Assembly: GCA_003574785.1 (NCBI GenBank)
Contig: QORU01000005.1
Coordinates: 1-64,000 of the forward strand
Direction: 5' to 3'
Source of the DNA: Taklimakanibacter deserti
GTDB taxonomy: Bacteria; Pseudomonadota; Alphaproteobacteria; Rhizobiales; Aestuariivirgaceae
DNA: 64,000 nucleotides
Below the pieces are notes generated by a model. It did not search any database. It had not been told where the DNA came from and saw only the letters and a program-made list of their open reading frames with translations. Below are positions 30,066-39,032 of the stretch, piece by piece. Position numbers and translations under genes: made by a program. The first letter of the stretch is position 1; each line of letters starts with the position of its first letter.

Positions 30066-30673
30066 GTATAAGAGGACTTCGTTTCGGCCCCATCGGCAAG
30101 CGCGCCGTCCATGCCGCGATCGACATGCAGCGACTATTCGCGGAGGACACCGAATGGGCATCTCCCGTCGTCCATGACATCGCGCCCCGCGTCGCCCGCA
30201 TCACCGCCCATGCCCCGCATCTCACCCTCTTCACCCGCTTCCTCACGCCCGAGCGCGCCGAGGATGCGCAAGGCCAATGGCAGATCTACTATCGTCATTG
30301 GAAGAGCGTGCTCTCGAGCAATATCGATGCCGATCTTCTCGATCTCATTCCGCTCCTGCGGCGCTTCACGCCGCCGGCGCGCGTCATCGACAAATATGTG
30401 CATTCGGCCTTCGAGGCGCCGCGCTTCCAGGAAGCGCTCGACGAGCTTGAGGCCGACACCATCATCTTCACCGGCGTCGAGACCGATGTCTGCGTGCTCG
30501 CCACCGCGCTCACCGCCATCGATCGCGGCTACCGCACCATCCTCATCTCCGATGCGATCGCGAGCTCATCGCCCCCGGGGCATGACTCATCGCTCGACAG
30601 CATCTATCCGCGCTTCGACCAGCAGGTCGAGCTCATCGAGACCGACACGTTGCTGAAGGCCTGGACGCCATGA
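30062..30673 (+). CDS. isochorismatase-family cysteine hydrolase
   Basis: 203 aa. The catalytic triad of the family is in place: Asp21 (AAIDMQ), Lys111 (DKYVHSAF) and Cys144 (ETDVCVLATAL). A conserved non-proline cis-peptide motif precedes the cysteine (TGVETDVC). Members cleave amides, ureas or isochorismate; nicotinamidases and N-carbamoyl hydrolases belong here. The Lys/Cys context fits an amidohydrolase better than true isochorismatase. Translationally coupled on both sides, so it belongs to the uptake pathway and probably removes an amide or carbamoyl group. Confidence 0.9.
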   Translation: MSIRGLRFGPIGKRAVHAAIDMQRLFAEDTEWASPVVHDIAPRVARITAHAPHLTLFTRFLTPERAEDAQGQWQIYYRHWKSVLSSNIDADLLDLIPLLRRFTPPARVIDKYVHSAFEAPRFQEALDELEADTIIFTGVETDVCVLATALTAIDRGYRTILISDAIASSSPPGHDSSLDSIYPRFDQQVELIETDTLLKAWTP

Positions 30674-32703
30674 CGGTTCCGAACTATTTGCGCACCCCCA
30701 ATATCCCGGTCCATCGCGCCTGGAACACCTGGGCTGCCGACCGCTATCTCGAAATGTCGCATCTGCCGCTGGGGTTGAGGATCACGCCGGTCTTCTATGC
30801 TGCGAGCACGGCCAAGACCTCGCTGATGGGCCCGGGCTCCGACATCAGGCTCGGCCGCCACGAGCCCGACGGCCGGTTGATCGAGGCCTCCTTCGCCCAT
30901 GGCGGCACCCATCTCGACTGGGTCTATGAGAAGACGTCGCCGTTCAATCTCACCGGGGCATGGAAGGCGACCAAATTCGGCGAATGGGGCTTGCGCTTCT
31001 GGGTGGTGCTGGCCTTGAGCCAGGACGATGGCGCGCTCTGGCACTATGACGAAGAGAGCCGCGCCGCATTTTGCACCATCGGTCCGCGCAGCGTCGCCGT
31101 CAGAGCCGCACGCGATCCGCTTCTGGTGACGGGCCATGAGACGCTCGACGGCTTGCGCAGCGAATATGAGACACATGGCTACTGGTATCTGGCCTCGCGG
31201 AGCTCGAGCGCCAAGGTCCTGGCCTTGCGCTTCAATCTCGAGGAAGCGCCGGAGAACGGTTTTTCGATCGCCATCGCCGATCGCAAGGAGCTGGCGTTCA
31301 AAGGGCTCACCGCAACGCCGGCCGTAAGCAAGGTTTGGACGCGCGGCGCAGCACTCGATGCCATGGCCGATATCATGGGCTGGAACACCATCTGGGACAG
31401 CGTCAATCACCGTCCCTACATCACCTGCTCGCGCAACTGGGATCTCAAGAAATTCGGCGGCTTCGGCTTCTGGCTGAATGACACGGCAATCAACGCCTTC
31501 ATCGTTTCGCTGTTCGATCCCGACCAGGCGCGCGAGAATCTGGCGATGCTGCTCTCGGCGGCGGCGCCCGAAGGCAACCTGCCCTGCATCATGACCGGCA
31601 ATGACGCCTGGGTCGACCGCACCCAGACGCCGATCATCTCCTTCATCGTCTGGCAGATCTATTTGCGCACTGGCAGCCGGCTCTTCATCGACATGGCCTA
31701 TGACATATTGGCGCGCAACAACGACTGGATCAGGCGGGTGCGCGACGGCAATGGCAATGGCCTGCTCGAATTCGGCTCATCCGATGTGGGCCAGGGCCTC
31801 TATAAAGGCACCAAGCTCGCCGCCAAGGATGAGAGCTTCATGGACAATTCGCCGATCCATGACGAGGCGCGCTGGAACGAGAAGAGCCGCACGCTCGATT
31901 GCGAGGATGTCGGCCTGAACTCGCTCGTCTGCCTCGATTGCGAGATGCTGGGCCTCATGGCGCGCGCCCTTGGCCGCCTGGACGAGGCCAAGCGTCACGA
32001 CGCCCACGCCGCTCAATTGCGCAAGAAGATCGGCACGCATTTCTGGGACGGCAAGCGCAAAATCTTCGCCAACCGGCTGTGGTCGGGCGCCTTCGTGAAG
32101 AGTGTCGCCCCAACGAGCTTCTATCCGCTCCTCTGCGGTGCCGCCTCGAAGGAGCAGCAGAAGCACTTGCTGAAGCATCTCGAGGATCCGAAGAAATTCG
32201 GCGGCCATTTCGGCCTGCCCTCGGTGTCGCGCGATGATCCGGCCATCACCGACAATGTCTATTGGCGCGGCCGCATCTGGCCGATCCTCAACTGGCTCAC
32301 CTGGAACGGCCTCGAGCGGGCGGGCGAATATGAGGCCGCCGACCGGCTTGCCGAGAAGGGCTGGCGCCTTTTCCTGCAAAGCTGGGAAGAACGCCGTCTG
32401 TCGCCCGAGAACTATCACCCCGAGACCGGCGAGGGCCTGGACCAGCCCGACACCGATCCCTTCTACTCGTGGTCGGCGCTCCTGCCCTTTATCGCCCAGG
32501 CCCGGACCATGCATTTCTCGCCCTGGCGCGGCTGGGAGTTGCGCAACGAAGGCGAGGATTTCACCTTTGGCCCGGTCACCACACCCTTGGGTGCCCTGAC
32601 GATCACCCGCAAGACGGGCAAGCTCACCCTCACGCGCGGCGAAGAGATTGTTTTCACGACCCAAAAGCAGGGTCGCATTCCCGGACCGCTCACAAGCCTG
32701 TGA
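30670..32703 (+). CDS. GH63/MGH1-like (alpha/alpha)6-barrel glycoside hydrolase
   Basis: 677 aa without signal peptide, so cytosolic. The N-terminal third (about 1-240) is beta-rich; the C-terminal two-thirds form the toroid seen in GH63 and mannosylglycerate hydrolases: NWDLKKFGGFGFWLNDTAI, TGNDAWVDRTQTPI, DNSPIHDEARWN, LDCEDVGLNSLV, YWRGRIWPILNWL and ENYHPETGEG...FYSWSALL. Related enzymes release glucose, mannose or glucosylglycerate-type units from small glycosides. Coupled by ATGA overlap to the isochorismatase gene and the last gene of the importer operon. The substrate is unknown; family placement is by motif recall. Confidence 0.82.
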   Translation: MTVPNYLRTPNIPVHRAWNTWAADRYLEMSHLPLGLRITPVFYAASTAKTSLMGPGSDIRLGRHEPDGRLIEASFAHGGTHLDWVYEKTSPFNLTGAWKATKFGEWGLRFWVVLALSQDDGALWHYDEESRAAFCTIGPRSVAVRAARDPLLVTGHETLDGLRSEYETHGYWYLASRSSSAKVLALRFNLEEAPENGFSIAIADRKELAFKGLTATPAVSKVWTRGAALDAMADIMGWNTIWDSVNHRPYITCSRNWDLKKFGGFGFWLNDTAINAFIVSLFDPDQARENLAMLLSAAAPEGNLPCIMTGNDAWVDRTQTPIISFIVWQIYLRTGSRLFIDMAYDILARNNDWIRRVRDGNGNGLLEFGSSDVGQGLYKGTKLAAKDESFMDNSPIHDEARWNEKSRTLDCEDVGLNSLVCLDCEMLGLMARALGRLDEAKRHDAHAAQLRKKIGTHFWDGKRKIFANRLWSGAFVKSVAPTSFYPLLCGAASKEQQKHLLKHLEDPKKFGGHFGLPSVSRDDPAITDNVYWRGRIWPILNWLTWNGLERAGEYEAADRLAEKGWRLFLQSWEERRLSPENYHPETGEGLDQPDTDPFYSWSALLPFIAQARTMHFSPWRGWELRNEGEDFTFGPVTTPLGALTITRKTGKLTLTRGEEIVFTTQKQGRIPGPLTSL

Positions 32704-32798
32704 TGACGGGCCGCGGCTTATCCCGCTATTTAATCCGACGGGTTTTAGCTCTCCCGCCGTCTTAATTGCGGGCTAAATTTCCGGTAATATCGAGATCT

Positions 32799-33917
32799 AT
32801 GAAGAAGACGCTGGTTTCTCTGTTTGTTCTGGCGGTCCTGGCCGCGTCCGCCTTCTATGCGCAGCGGACCGGCCTCGTGCCGTCATTCTGGTCGGCGACG
32901 ACCGGCAAGCTCGCCGAAAGCCAGCCGGCGCCTGAGAAGAAACGTCAGGGCACGGCAAATCCCTCGCCCGTCGAAGTGGCCGCCGCCGCGACCAAGACGA
33001 TGAGCGACGACATCACGGCCGTGGGCTCGCTCCTCTCCGATGAATCGGTTCAGATCGCCGCCGAGACGGCAGGCCGCGTCACGGAAATCAAATTCACCGA
33101 AGGCGACGAGGTCGCGGCCGGGGAAGTTCTGATCACGCTCGACGACACGCTGATCGCCGCCCAGCGGGAGGATGCCGAAGCCCGCCTGGCGCTCGCCAAG
33201 GCCAATTACGAACGCGCTGCCTCTCTGCGCAAATCCGGCACCGCCTCGCAGACAACCCTCGACACCGCCAATTCCGAGCGGCTGGTCGCGCAAGCCGTCT
33301 ATGATCTGATCGAAGCGCAGCACCAGAAACTGTCGATCAAGGCGCCGTTCCCGGGTGTCATGGGCTTCCGCACCGTCTCGCCCGGCGCCTATGTCACGGC
33401 CGGCACGCCTTTGGCCAATCTCGAGAAGATCGACCGGCTGAAGGTCAATTTCAGCGTGCCCGAATTCTATCTGTCGAAGCTCAGCGTCGGCCAGAAGATC
33501 GAGATCATCGCCGACGCGCTGCCCGGCACACGCTTCGAGGGCCAGATCTACGCCATCGACCCGGCGGTCGACGTCAATGGCCGTGCCATCAGGGTCAAGG
33601 CGACCCTTCCCAACGAGGACGACAAGCTGCGCCCCGGTCTCCTCGCCCGCATCACGGTCAAGGGCCAGCCGCGCACCGCCGTGACGATCCCGGAGAGCGC
33701 CTTGGTTCCGCGCGGCAGCGACTTCCTCGTCTTCAAGGCCGACAATGGCAAGGCCAAGGAGACGAAGGTGCTCGCCGGCCGGCGCGAGAACGGCTTCGTC
33801 GAGATTCTGGAGGGCGTCGAGGTCGGCCAGCAAGTGGTGATCGCCGGCCAGGCGCGGTTGCGCGACGGCGCCGATGTCGAGATCGTGCCGCCGACGACCG
33901 CCGCGATCGAAGGCTGA
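32799..33917 (+). CDS. RND efflux periplasmic adaptor (membrane fusion protein)
   Basis: 372 aa. An N-terminal signal/anchor (1-22), a lipoyl/barrel-sandwich half ITAVGSLLSDESVQIAAETAGRVTEI, an alpha-hairpin (about 125-175: AQREDAEARLALAKANYERA), the second lipoyl half KAPFPGVMGFR, and beta-barrel and membrane-proximal domains. This is the HlyD/AcrA-like adaptor linking an RND pump to an outer-membrane channel. The ATG at 32799 gives the hydrophobic N-terminus; an upstream in-frame start at 32766 is weaker. Four bases separate it from the pump gene. No TolC-like gene is in the window. Confidence 0.95.
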   Translation: MKKTLVSLFVLAVLAASAFYAQRTGLVPSFWSATTGKLAESQPAPEKKRQGTANPSPVEVAAAATKTMSDDITAVGSLLSDESVQIAAETAGRVTEIKFTEGDEVAAGEVLITLDDTLIAAQREDAEARLALAKANYERAASLRKSGTASQTTLDTANSERLVAQAVYDLIEAQHQKLSIKAPFPGVMGFRTVSPGAYVTAGTPLANLEKIDRLKVNFSVPEFYLSKLSVGQKIEIIADALPGTRFEGQIYAIDPAVDVNGRAIRVKATLPNEDDKLRPGLLARITVKGQPRTAVTIPESALVPRGSDFLVFKADNGKAKETKVLAGRRENGFVEILEGVEVGQQVVIAGQARLRDGADVEIVPPTTAAIEG

Positions 33918-33921
33918 GCCG

Positions 33922-36900
33922 ATGTCGCTCTCCGAACTCTGCATCCGCCGCCCGGTCTTCGCCACCGTCTTGAGCCTCATCATCCTGCTCATCGGCATCG
34001 TCTCCTATGGCCGCCTGACGGTGCGCGAATACCCGCAGGTCGACGAGCCGGTCGTCTCGGTGGCAACCACTTACACCGGCGCCTCGGCGGTCCTGATGGA
34101 ATCGCAAGTCACCCAGGTGCTGGAAGGATCGCTTGCCGGCATCGAGGGCATCGACATCATCGAATCGACCAGCCGGTCGGAATCGAGCCGCATCACCGTC
34201 AGGTTCAAGTCGGACGTCAATATCGATACCGCCGCGAGCGACGTGCGCGACCGCGTCAGCCGCGTCCGCGGACGGCTCCCCGACGAAGTGGACGAGCCCA
34301 TCATCGCCAAGGTCGAAGCCGATGCGCAGGCCATCATCTACATCAACTTCCGCTCCGAACGACTGAACGCCATCGAGCTCACCGACTATGTCGACCGCTA
34401 TGTCGTCGATCGCTTCAAGAACCTGACCGGCATATCGGACGCCGAAATCTACGGCCAGCGCCTCTATGCCATGCGCATCTGGATCGACCGTGACCGGCTG
34501 GCGGGCTATGGCTTGACCGTCCAGGATGTCGAGGATGCGCTGCGCCAGCAGAATGCCGAGATCCCGGCCGGACGCATCGAGAGCGACGACCGCGAATTCA
34601 CCGTGCTGTCCAAGACCGCGCTGTCGGAGCCTCAGGAATTTCGCAACATCATGCTGAAGCGGGCGGGCGGGCTGCAGGTCAAGCTCGGCGATGTCGCCCG
34701 CGTCGAGCTCGGCTCCGACGAGGTCCGCCGCACCAGCCGCTATATGGGCCAGACGGCGATCACCGTCGGCATCATCAAGCAGGCGGTCGCCAATCCACTC
34801 GATGTGTCGAAGGAAGTGCGCCGGGTGATGCCCTCGATCATCGACTCCCTGCCGGACGGAGTCAGCGGCGAAATCGGCTATGACTCGACCCAGTTCATCG
34901 AGCAGTCGGTCGGCTCGGTCTTCACGACGATCATGGAGGCGATCGCGCTCGTCATCCTGATCATCATGTTCTTCCTGCATTCGCTCAGGGCATCGCTGAT
35001 CCCGATCGTCACGATCCCGATCTCGCTCGTCGCCACTTTCGCGGTCATGCTGCTGACCGGCCTCTCGATCAACATGCTGACGCTTCTCGCCATGGTGCTG
35101 GCCATCGGCCTCGTCGTCGATGACGCCATCGTCGTGCTCGAAAACATCTTCCGTCACATTGAGGAGGGCATGAAGCCTTTCGAGGCGGCGCTCAAGGGCA
35201 TGCGCGAGATCGGCTTCGCCATCGTGGCGATGACGCTCACCCTTGCCGCCGTCTATGCGCCGATCGCCTTCATGCCGGGCTCGACCGGCCGCCTGTTCCT
35301 CGAATTCGCCCTCACGCTTGCGGGCGCGGTGGTCATATCGGGCTTCATCGCTTTGACGTTGACACCCATGATGTGCTCGAAGCTGTTGAAGCACAATGCC
35401 CGGCCCAATCTCGTCGCCCGCTTCATCGAGCGGGTGCTGGCGCGGCTCGAGCATGTTTACCGTTTCCTTCTCAGGCTCGCCGTCAAGGCGCGCTATGCCG
35501 TCTTCCTGATCGCTCTCGCGGTCGCAGGTTTGGGCGGCTTCCTGTTCACCGGTCTCAATTCCGAGCTGACGCCCCCCGAGGACCGCGGCGTCCTGCAGAT
35601 CAACGGCCAGACGCCGGAGGGATCGACGCTCGCTTTCACCGACCGTTATGCCGCGCAAGTCGAAGGCATCCTCAAGACGTCGCCGAATATCCGTGCCTAT
35701 ATGGTGACCGTCGGGATGCCGGAGGTGACCGAATTCAGGACCATCGGCCGCCTCAAGGATTATGCCGATCGCGACCTGACTCAGGCGCAGATCGCCCAGC
35801 GCCTCGGGCCCAAATTGCGTAAAGTGGCCGGCGCCCAGGTCTCGGCGCGCTCGATGGCCGGCTTCGGGCGCCGCGGCAGCGGACGGCCGGTCGAGTTCGT
35901 CATCCAGACCTCCGGAACCTATGCGGATCTGCAGAAATACAGCGACGCCATGGTCGACAGGCTGGCGCAGAATCCCGGCCTCACCGATCTCGATACCGAT
36001 CTCAAGCTCAACAAGCCGCAGCTCGAGGTGAAGATCGACCGCGACCGGGTCGCCGATCTGGGGCTCGACGTGTCGGAGGTCGGCCGCACCCTCGAGACGA
36101 TGCTGGGCGGCCGCCAGGTGACCCGCTTCGAGATCGCGGGCGAGCAGTACGACGTCCTCGTCCAGCTCGACGCCAGCGAGCGCACCGCGCCGGAAAACCT
36201 CGCGCGCATGTTCGTGCGCAACAGTTCGGGCGAGATGATCCAGCTCTCCAACATCGTCTCGATCACCGAGACGGTGGCGCCCAAGGATCTGCGCCGCTTC
36301 AACCAGCTTCGTTCCGTCACCATCTATGCCAATCTGTCGCCCGGCTACACTCTGGGCCAGGCGCTCCAGGCCATTCAGGCCGCGGCGAATGAGGTTTTGC
36401 CCGCCACCGCGCTGACCGACGTCTCCGGCCAGAGCCGCGAGTTCCGTGACGCCAGCAGCAACATCCTGTTCATCTTCGTCCTGGCGCTCGCCTTCATCTA
36501 TCTCGTCCTGTCGGCGCAATTCGAGAGCTTCCGCGATCCTCTGATGATCATGCTGACGGTGCCCTTGTCGATGACCGGCGCGCTTCTCGCGCTCAAGCTC
36601 ACCGGCGGCACGCTCAACATCTATTCGCAGATCGGCCTCGTGACGCTGGTCGGCCTCATCACCAAGCACGGCATCCTGATCGTCGATTTCGCCAATCGCC
36701 TGCAGGATGAGGGCAGGAGTCGCAGCGCCGCCGTCATCGAGGCGGCGACCTTGCGCTTGCGGCCCATCCTGATGACCACCTGCGCCATGGTGCTGGGCGC
36801 CATGCCGCTCGCCATGGCGCATGGCGCCGGTTCCGAGAGCCGCGTCCAGATCGGCTGGGTCATTGTCGGCGGCATGACTTTCGGCACGCTCTTGACGCTG

Positions 36901-36993
36901 TTCGTCGTGCCCGCCGTCTACAGCCTGTTTGGCCGCAAGGCGGTGGCCGAGTCCGAGGCAGCGATCGTCGCCTTCCCGAAAGCGGCGGAATAA
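33922..36993 (+). CDS. RND multidrug efflux transporter (AcrB/MexF-like)
   Basis: 1023 aa, twelve membrane segments with two large periplasmic loops. SLSELCIRRPVFATVLSLIILLIG opens it; the proton-relay Asp pair is in LVVDDAIVVLENIFRH (TM4); GFGRRGSGRPVEFV and AMVLGAMPLAMAHGAG are typical of the heavy-metal-free hydrophobic/amphiphilic efflux group. Works with the adaptor directly upstream. The stop is 3 bp from the convergent stop of a sugar permease, with no visible terminator in between. Confidence 0.96.
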   Translation: MSLSELCIRRPVFATVLSLIILLIGIVSYGRLTVREYPQVDEPVVSVATTYTGASAVLMESQVTQVLEGSLAGIEGIDIIESTSRSESSRITVRFKSDVNIDTAASDVRDRVSRVRGRLPDEVDEPIIAKVEADAQAIIYINFRSERLNAIELTDYVDRYVVDRFKNLTGISDAEIYGQRLYAMRIWIDRDRLAGYGLTVQDVEDALRQQNAEIPAGRIESDDREFTVLSKTALSEPQEFRNIMLKRAGGLQVKLGDVARVELGSDEVRRTSRYMGQTAITVGIIKQAVANPLDVSKEVRRVMPSIIDSLPDGVSGEIGYDSTQFIEQSVGSVFTTIMEAIALVILIIMFFLHSLRASLIPIVTIPISLVATFAVMLLTGLSINMLTLLAMVLAIGLVVDDAIVVLENIFRHIEEGMKPFEAALKGMREIGFAIVAMTLTLAAVYAPIAFMPGSTGRLFLEFALTLAGAVVISGFIALTLTPMMCSKLLKHNARPNLVARFIERVLARLEHVYRFLLRLAVKARYAVFLIALAVAGLGGFLFTGLNSELTPPEDRGVLQINGQTPEGSTLAFTDRYAAQVEGILKTSPNIRAYMVTVGMPEVTEFRTIGRLKDYADRDLTQAQIAQRLGPKLRKVAGAQVSARSMAGFGRRGSGRPVEFVIQTSGTYADLQKYSDAMVDRLAQNPGLTDLDTDLKLNKPQLEVKIDRDRVADLGLDVSEVGRTLETMLGGRQVTRFEIAGEQYDVLVQLDASERTAPENLARMFVRNSSGEMIQLSNIVSITETVAPKDLRRFNQLRSVTIYANLSPGYTLGQALQAIQAAANEVLPATALTDVSGQSREFRDASSNILFIFVLALAFIYLVLSAQFESFRDPLMIMLTVPLSMTGALLALKLTGGTLNIYSQIGLVTLVGLITKHGILIVDFANRLQDEGRSRSAAVIEAATLRLRPILMTTCAMVLGAMPLAMAHGAGSESRVQIGWVIVGGMTFGTLLTLFVVPAVYSLFGRKAVAESEAAIVAFPKAAE

Positions 36994-36996
36994 GTC

Positions 36997-38043
36997 CTAC
37001 CGCCCGCTCGCGCGCTTCATGCGCTCGATGATGCGCGGAATGGCGATCACGGCGATCAGCAGCGCGCCGATATAGACGCTGACCACCTGGCCTGGGATGT
37101 TGTTGAGCGACATGCCGAAGGTCAGGAGGCCCAGCACCAGCACGGCGAGGAAGACGCCGAGAATGGAGCCGACGCCGCCGGCGATCGAAACGCCGCCCAG
37201 TATGACCATGGTGACGATATCGAGCTCCCAGCCGATGCCGATATTGGAGCGCACGGAGCCGAGCCGCGCCGCCAGGAGGCCGGCGGCGAGGCCCGCCAGG
37301 ATCCCCGATACGACGAACAGGATGAAGCGTAGACGCGCCACCGGTATGCCGGAAAAGCGCGCCGCCACCGGGTTGGAGCCGGTGGCGAAGAGCTGGCGGC
37401 CGATCGCCGTTCTGTGCAGCACGATGCCGAACAGCGCCGTGAGGACGAGGAAGATCAGGAAAGACAGCGGCACCGGCGGCAGGAACAGCCAGGATATGCC
37501 CGTCTCTTTCATCTTGATGAAATAGCTCTGCCCGAGATCGAGGAATTCCTGCGGGAACTTCGTCTTCGCCTGGTCGCCCAGGATCACCTGGGTCAACCCG
37601 CGAAACAGCGACATCGTTCCGATGGTGACGACGATCGAGGGAAGATTGAGGAACGATACCAGCACGCCATTGAAGACGCCGCAGAGAAGGCCGATGCCGA
37701 TGCCGGTCGCGAACAGGACGGGCGCGCCATAGCCCGCTTCCGCCGCATAGCCGACCCCCATGGCGGCCAGCGCCACGATGGCGGCGACCGAAAGATCGAT
37801 CTCGCGTACCAGGATCAAGAGCGCCATGGCGAGCGCGATGATCGCCTTCTCGGAGAAGTTGAAGGTTGCGTCCGCCAGGTTGAAGACGTCGAGGAAATAG
37901 GGCGAGGCGATGGTGTTCACGATGATGGTGAGCGCCAGCAGAATGACGAGGATCACCTCCCAGGAGAGGACGATGTCGCGCAAGCGCCGGGGCGGTGAGT
38001 CGGCGACGGCATAGCGATCCTCGGACGTGGCGGGCGCGGTCAT
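36997..38043 (-). CDS. rhaQ: rhamnose-type ABC transporter permease 2
   Basis: 348 aa, BPD_transp_2 family with about ten hydrophobic segments; FNFSEKAIIALAMALLILVREIDLSVAAIVALAAM is the family signature region and GGVSIAGGVGSILG the conserved loop. The ATG at 38043 overlaps the stop of the preceding permease (ATGA). The last gene of the importer; the symbol follows the rhaS-T-P-Q order and is a family-level assignment. Confidence 0.75.
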   Translation of the reverse strand: MTAPATSEDRYAVADSPPRRLRDIVLSWEVILVILLALTIIVNTIASPYFLDVFNLADATFNFSEKAIIALAMALLILVREIDLSVAAIVALAAMGVGYAAEAGYGAPVLFATGIGIGLLCGVFNGVLVSFLNLPSIVVTIGTMSLFRGLTQVILGDQAKTKFPQEFLDLGQSYFIKMKETGISWLFLPPVPLSFLIFLVLTALFGIVLHRTAIGRQLFATGSNPVAARFSGIPVARLRFILFVVSGILAGLAAGLLAARLGSVRSNIGIGWELDIVTMVILGGVSIAGGVGSILGVFLAVLVLGLLTFGMSLNNIPGQVVSVYIGALLIAVIAIPRIIERMKRASGR

Positions 38044-39032
38044 GGCGCCACCCGTCTCAACCGGCGCGCCTCGGGCAGGATCAGCTTGTCGGGCCGGCGC
38101 TCGGCGCGCGCATTGATGACGACGGCGGTGAGGATGACGGCGCCCGAAATCGCCATTTGCCAGAAGGGCGATATCTGCATCACCGGCAGCGCCGTCATCA
38201 CGATGCCGAGGAACAGAGCGCCCAGCAATGTCCCGGCGACCGTGCCGATGCCGCCGCCGATCGACACGCCGCCGATCACGCACGCCGCGATCACCGTCAG
38301 CTCATAGCCGCTGGCGATCTCGGAATAGGCGACGCCATAGCGCGCCACCCACAAATAGCCGCAGAGCCCGGCCACGGCGCCCGAGATGGAATAGGCGAGC
38401 AGATCCTGCCGGCGCTGGTCGATGCCGCAATAGCGCGCCGCCACCGGATTGCCGCCCACCGCATAGAGCCCGCGGCCGGCGCGGGTGAAGCTCAGGAAAA
38501 CCCAGAACAGGAGCGCCACCGCAATGGCGATCCACACCGGGCTCGTCAGGCCGAGCCAGACCTGTTTCGGGAAAGCCTGGAAGGCGACGCCCATTTCCGA
38601 CGCGTTCACCTGATCGCCGCCCGCGATGATGATGATCATGCCGCGGAAGACCGCGAGCGTGCCCAAGGTCATGACGATCGGCGGAATGCCGAGATAGGCG
38701 ATGAGCGCGCCGTTGATCATGCCGAGGAGCAATCCGGTGACGATGCCGGCGAGGATCATGAGGATGAGCGGCACTTCCGGATGATACTGGCTGACGAGTG
38801 CCGCCATCATGCCGGAAAGCGCCAGATTGGCGGCGACCGAAAGGTCGATGCCGCGCGTCAGGATGACCACCATCTGCGCCAGCGCCATCATGAACAGCAC
38901 CGAAGTCTCGGTCAGCATATCGCTGATATTGCCCCAGGCCAGGAAGGCCGGCTGATAGGCGCCGATGAGTGCCATGCCGATGAGGAGGATCAGCGCGAGC
39001 ACGATCTCGCGATTATTGAGGAGGGCCTTCAT
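38040..39032 (-). CDS. rhaP: rhamnose-type ABC transporter permease 1
   Basis: 330 aa, BPD_transp_2 family. LTETSVLFMMALAQMVVILTRGIDLSVAANLALSGM and GGVSIGGGIGTVAGTLLGALFLG are characteristic. The ATG at 39032 overlaps the ATPase stop (ATGA); the longer frame to 39086 adds a basic, charge-rich leader inside the ATPase gene and is rejected. Heteromeric partner of the next permease. Confidence 0.78.
   Translation of the reverse strand: MKALLNNREIVLALILLIGMALIGAYQPAFLAWGNISDMLTETSVLFMMALAQMVVILTRGIDLSVAANLALSGMMAALVSQYHPEVPLILMILAGIVTGLLLGMINGALIAYLGIPPIVMTLGTLAVFRGMIIIIAGGDQVNASEMGVAFQAFPKQVWLGLTSPVWIAIAVALLFWVFLSFTRAGRGLYAVGGNPVAARYCGIDQRRQDLLAYSISGAVAGLCGYLWVARYGVAYSEIASGYELTVIAACVIGGVSIGGGIGTVAGTLLGALFLGIVMTALPVMQISPFWQMAISGAVILTAVVINARAERRPDKLILPEARRLRRVAP

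Noticed and set aside
28218..30161. Minus-strand open frame of 647 codons
   Set aside because: Antisense to the PotC- and PotA-like genes, which have full motif sets. The low-complexity Glu/Asp/Arg product is an artefact.
33733..36822. Minus-strand open frame of 1029 codons
   Set aside because: It is the antisense shadow of the RND pump gene. High GC makes long antisense frames common; its product is a run of Asp/Gly/His/Arg without domain motifs.
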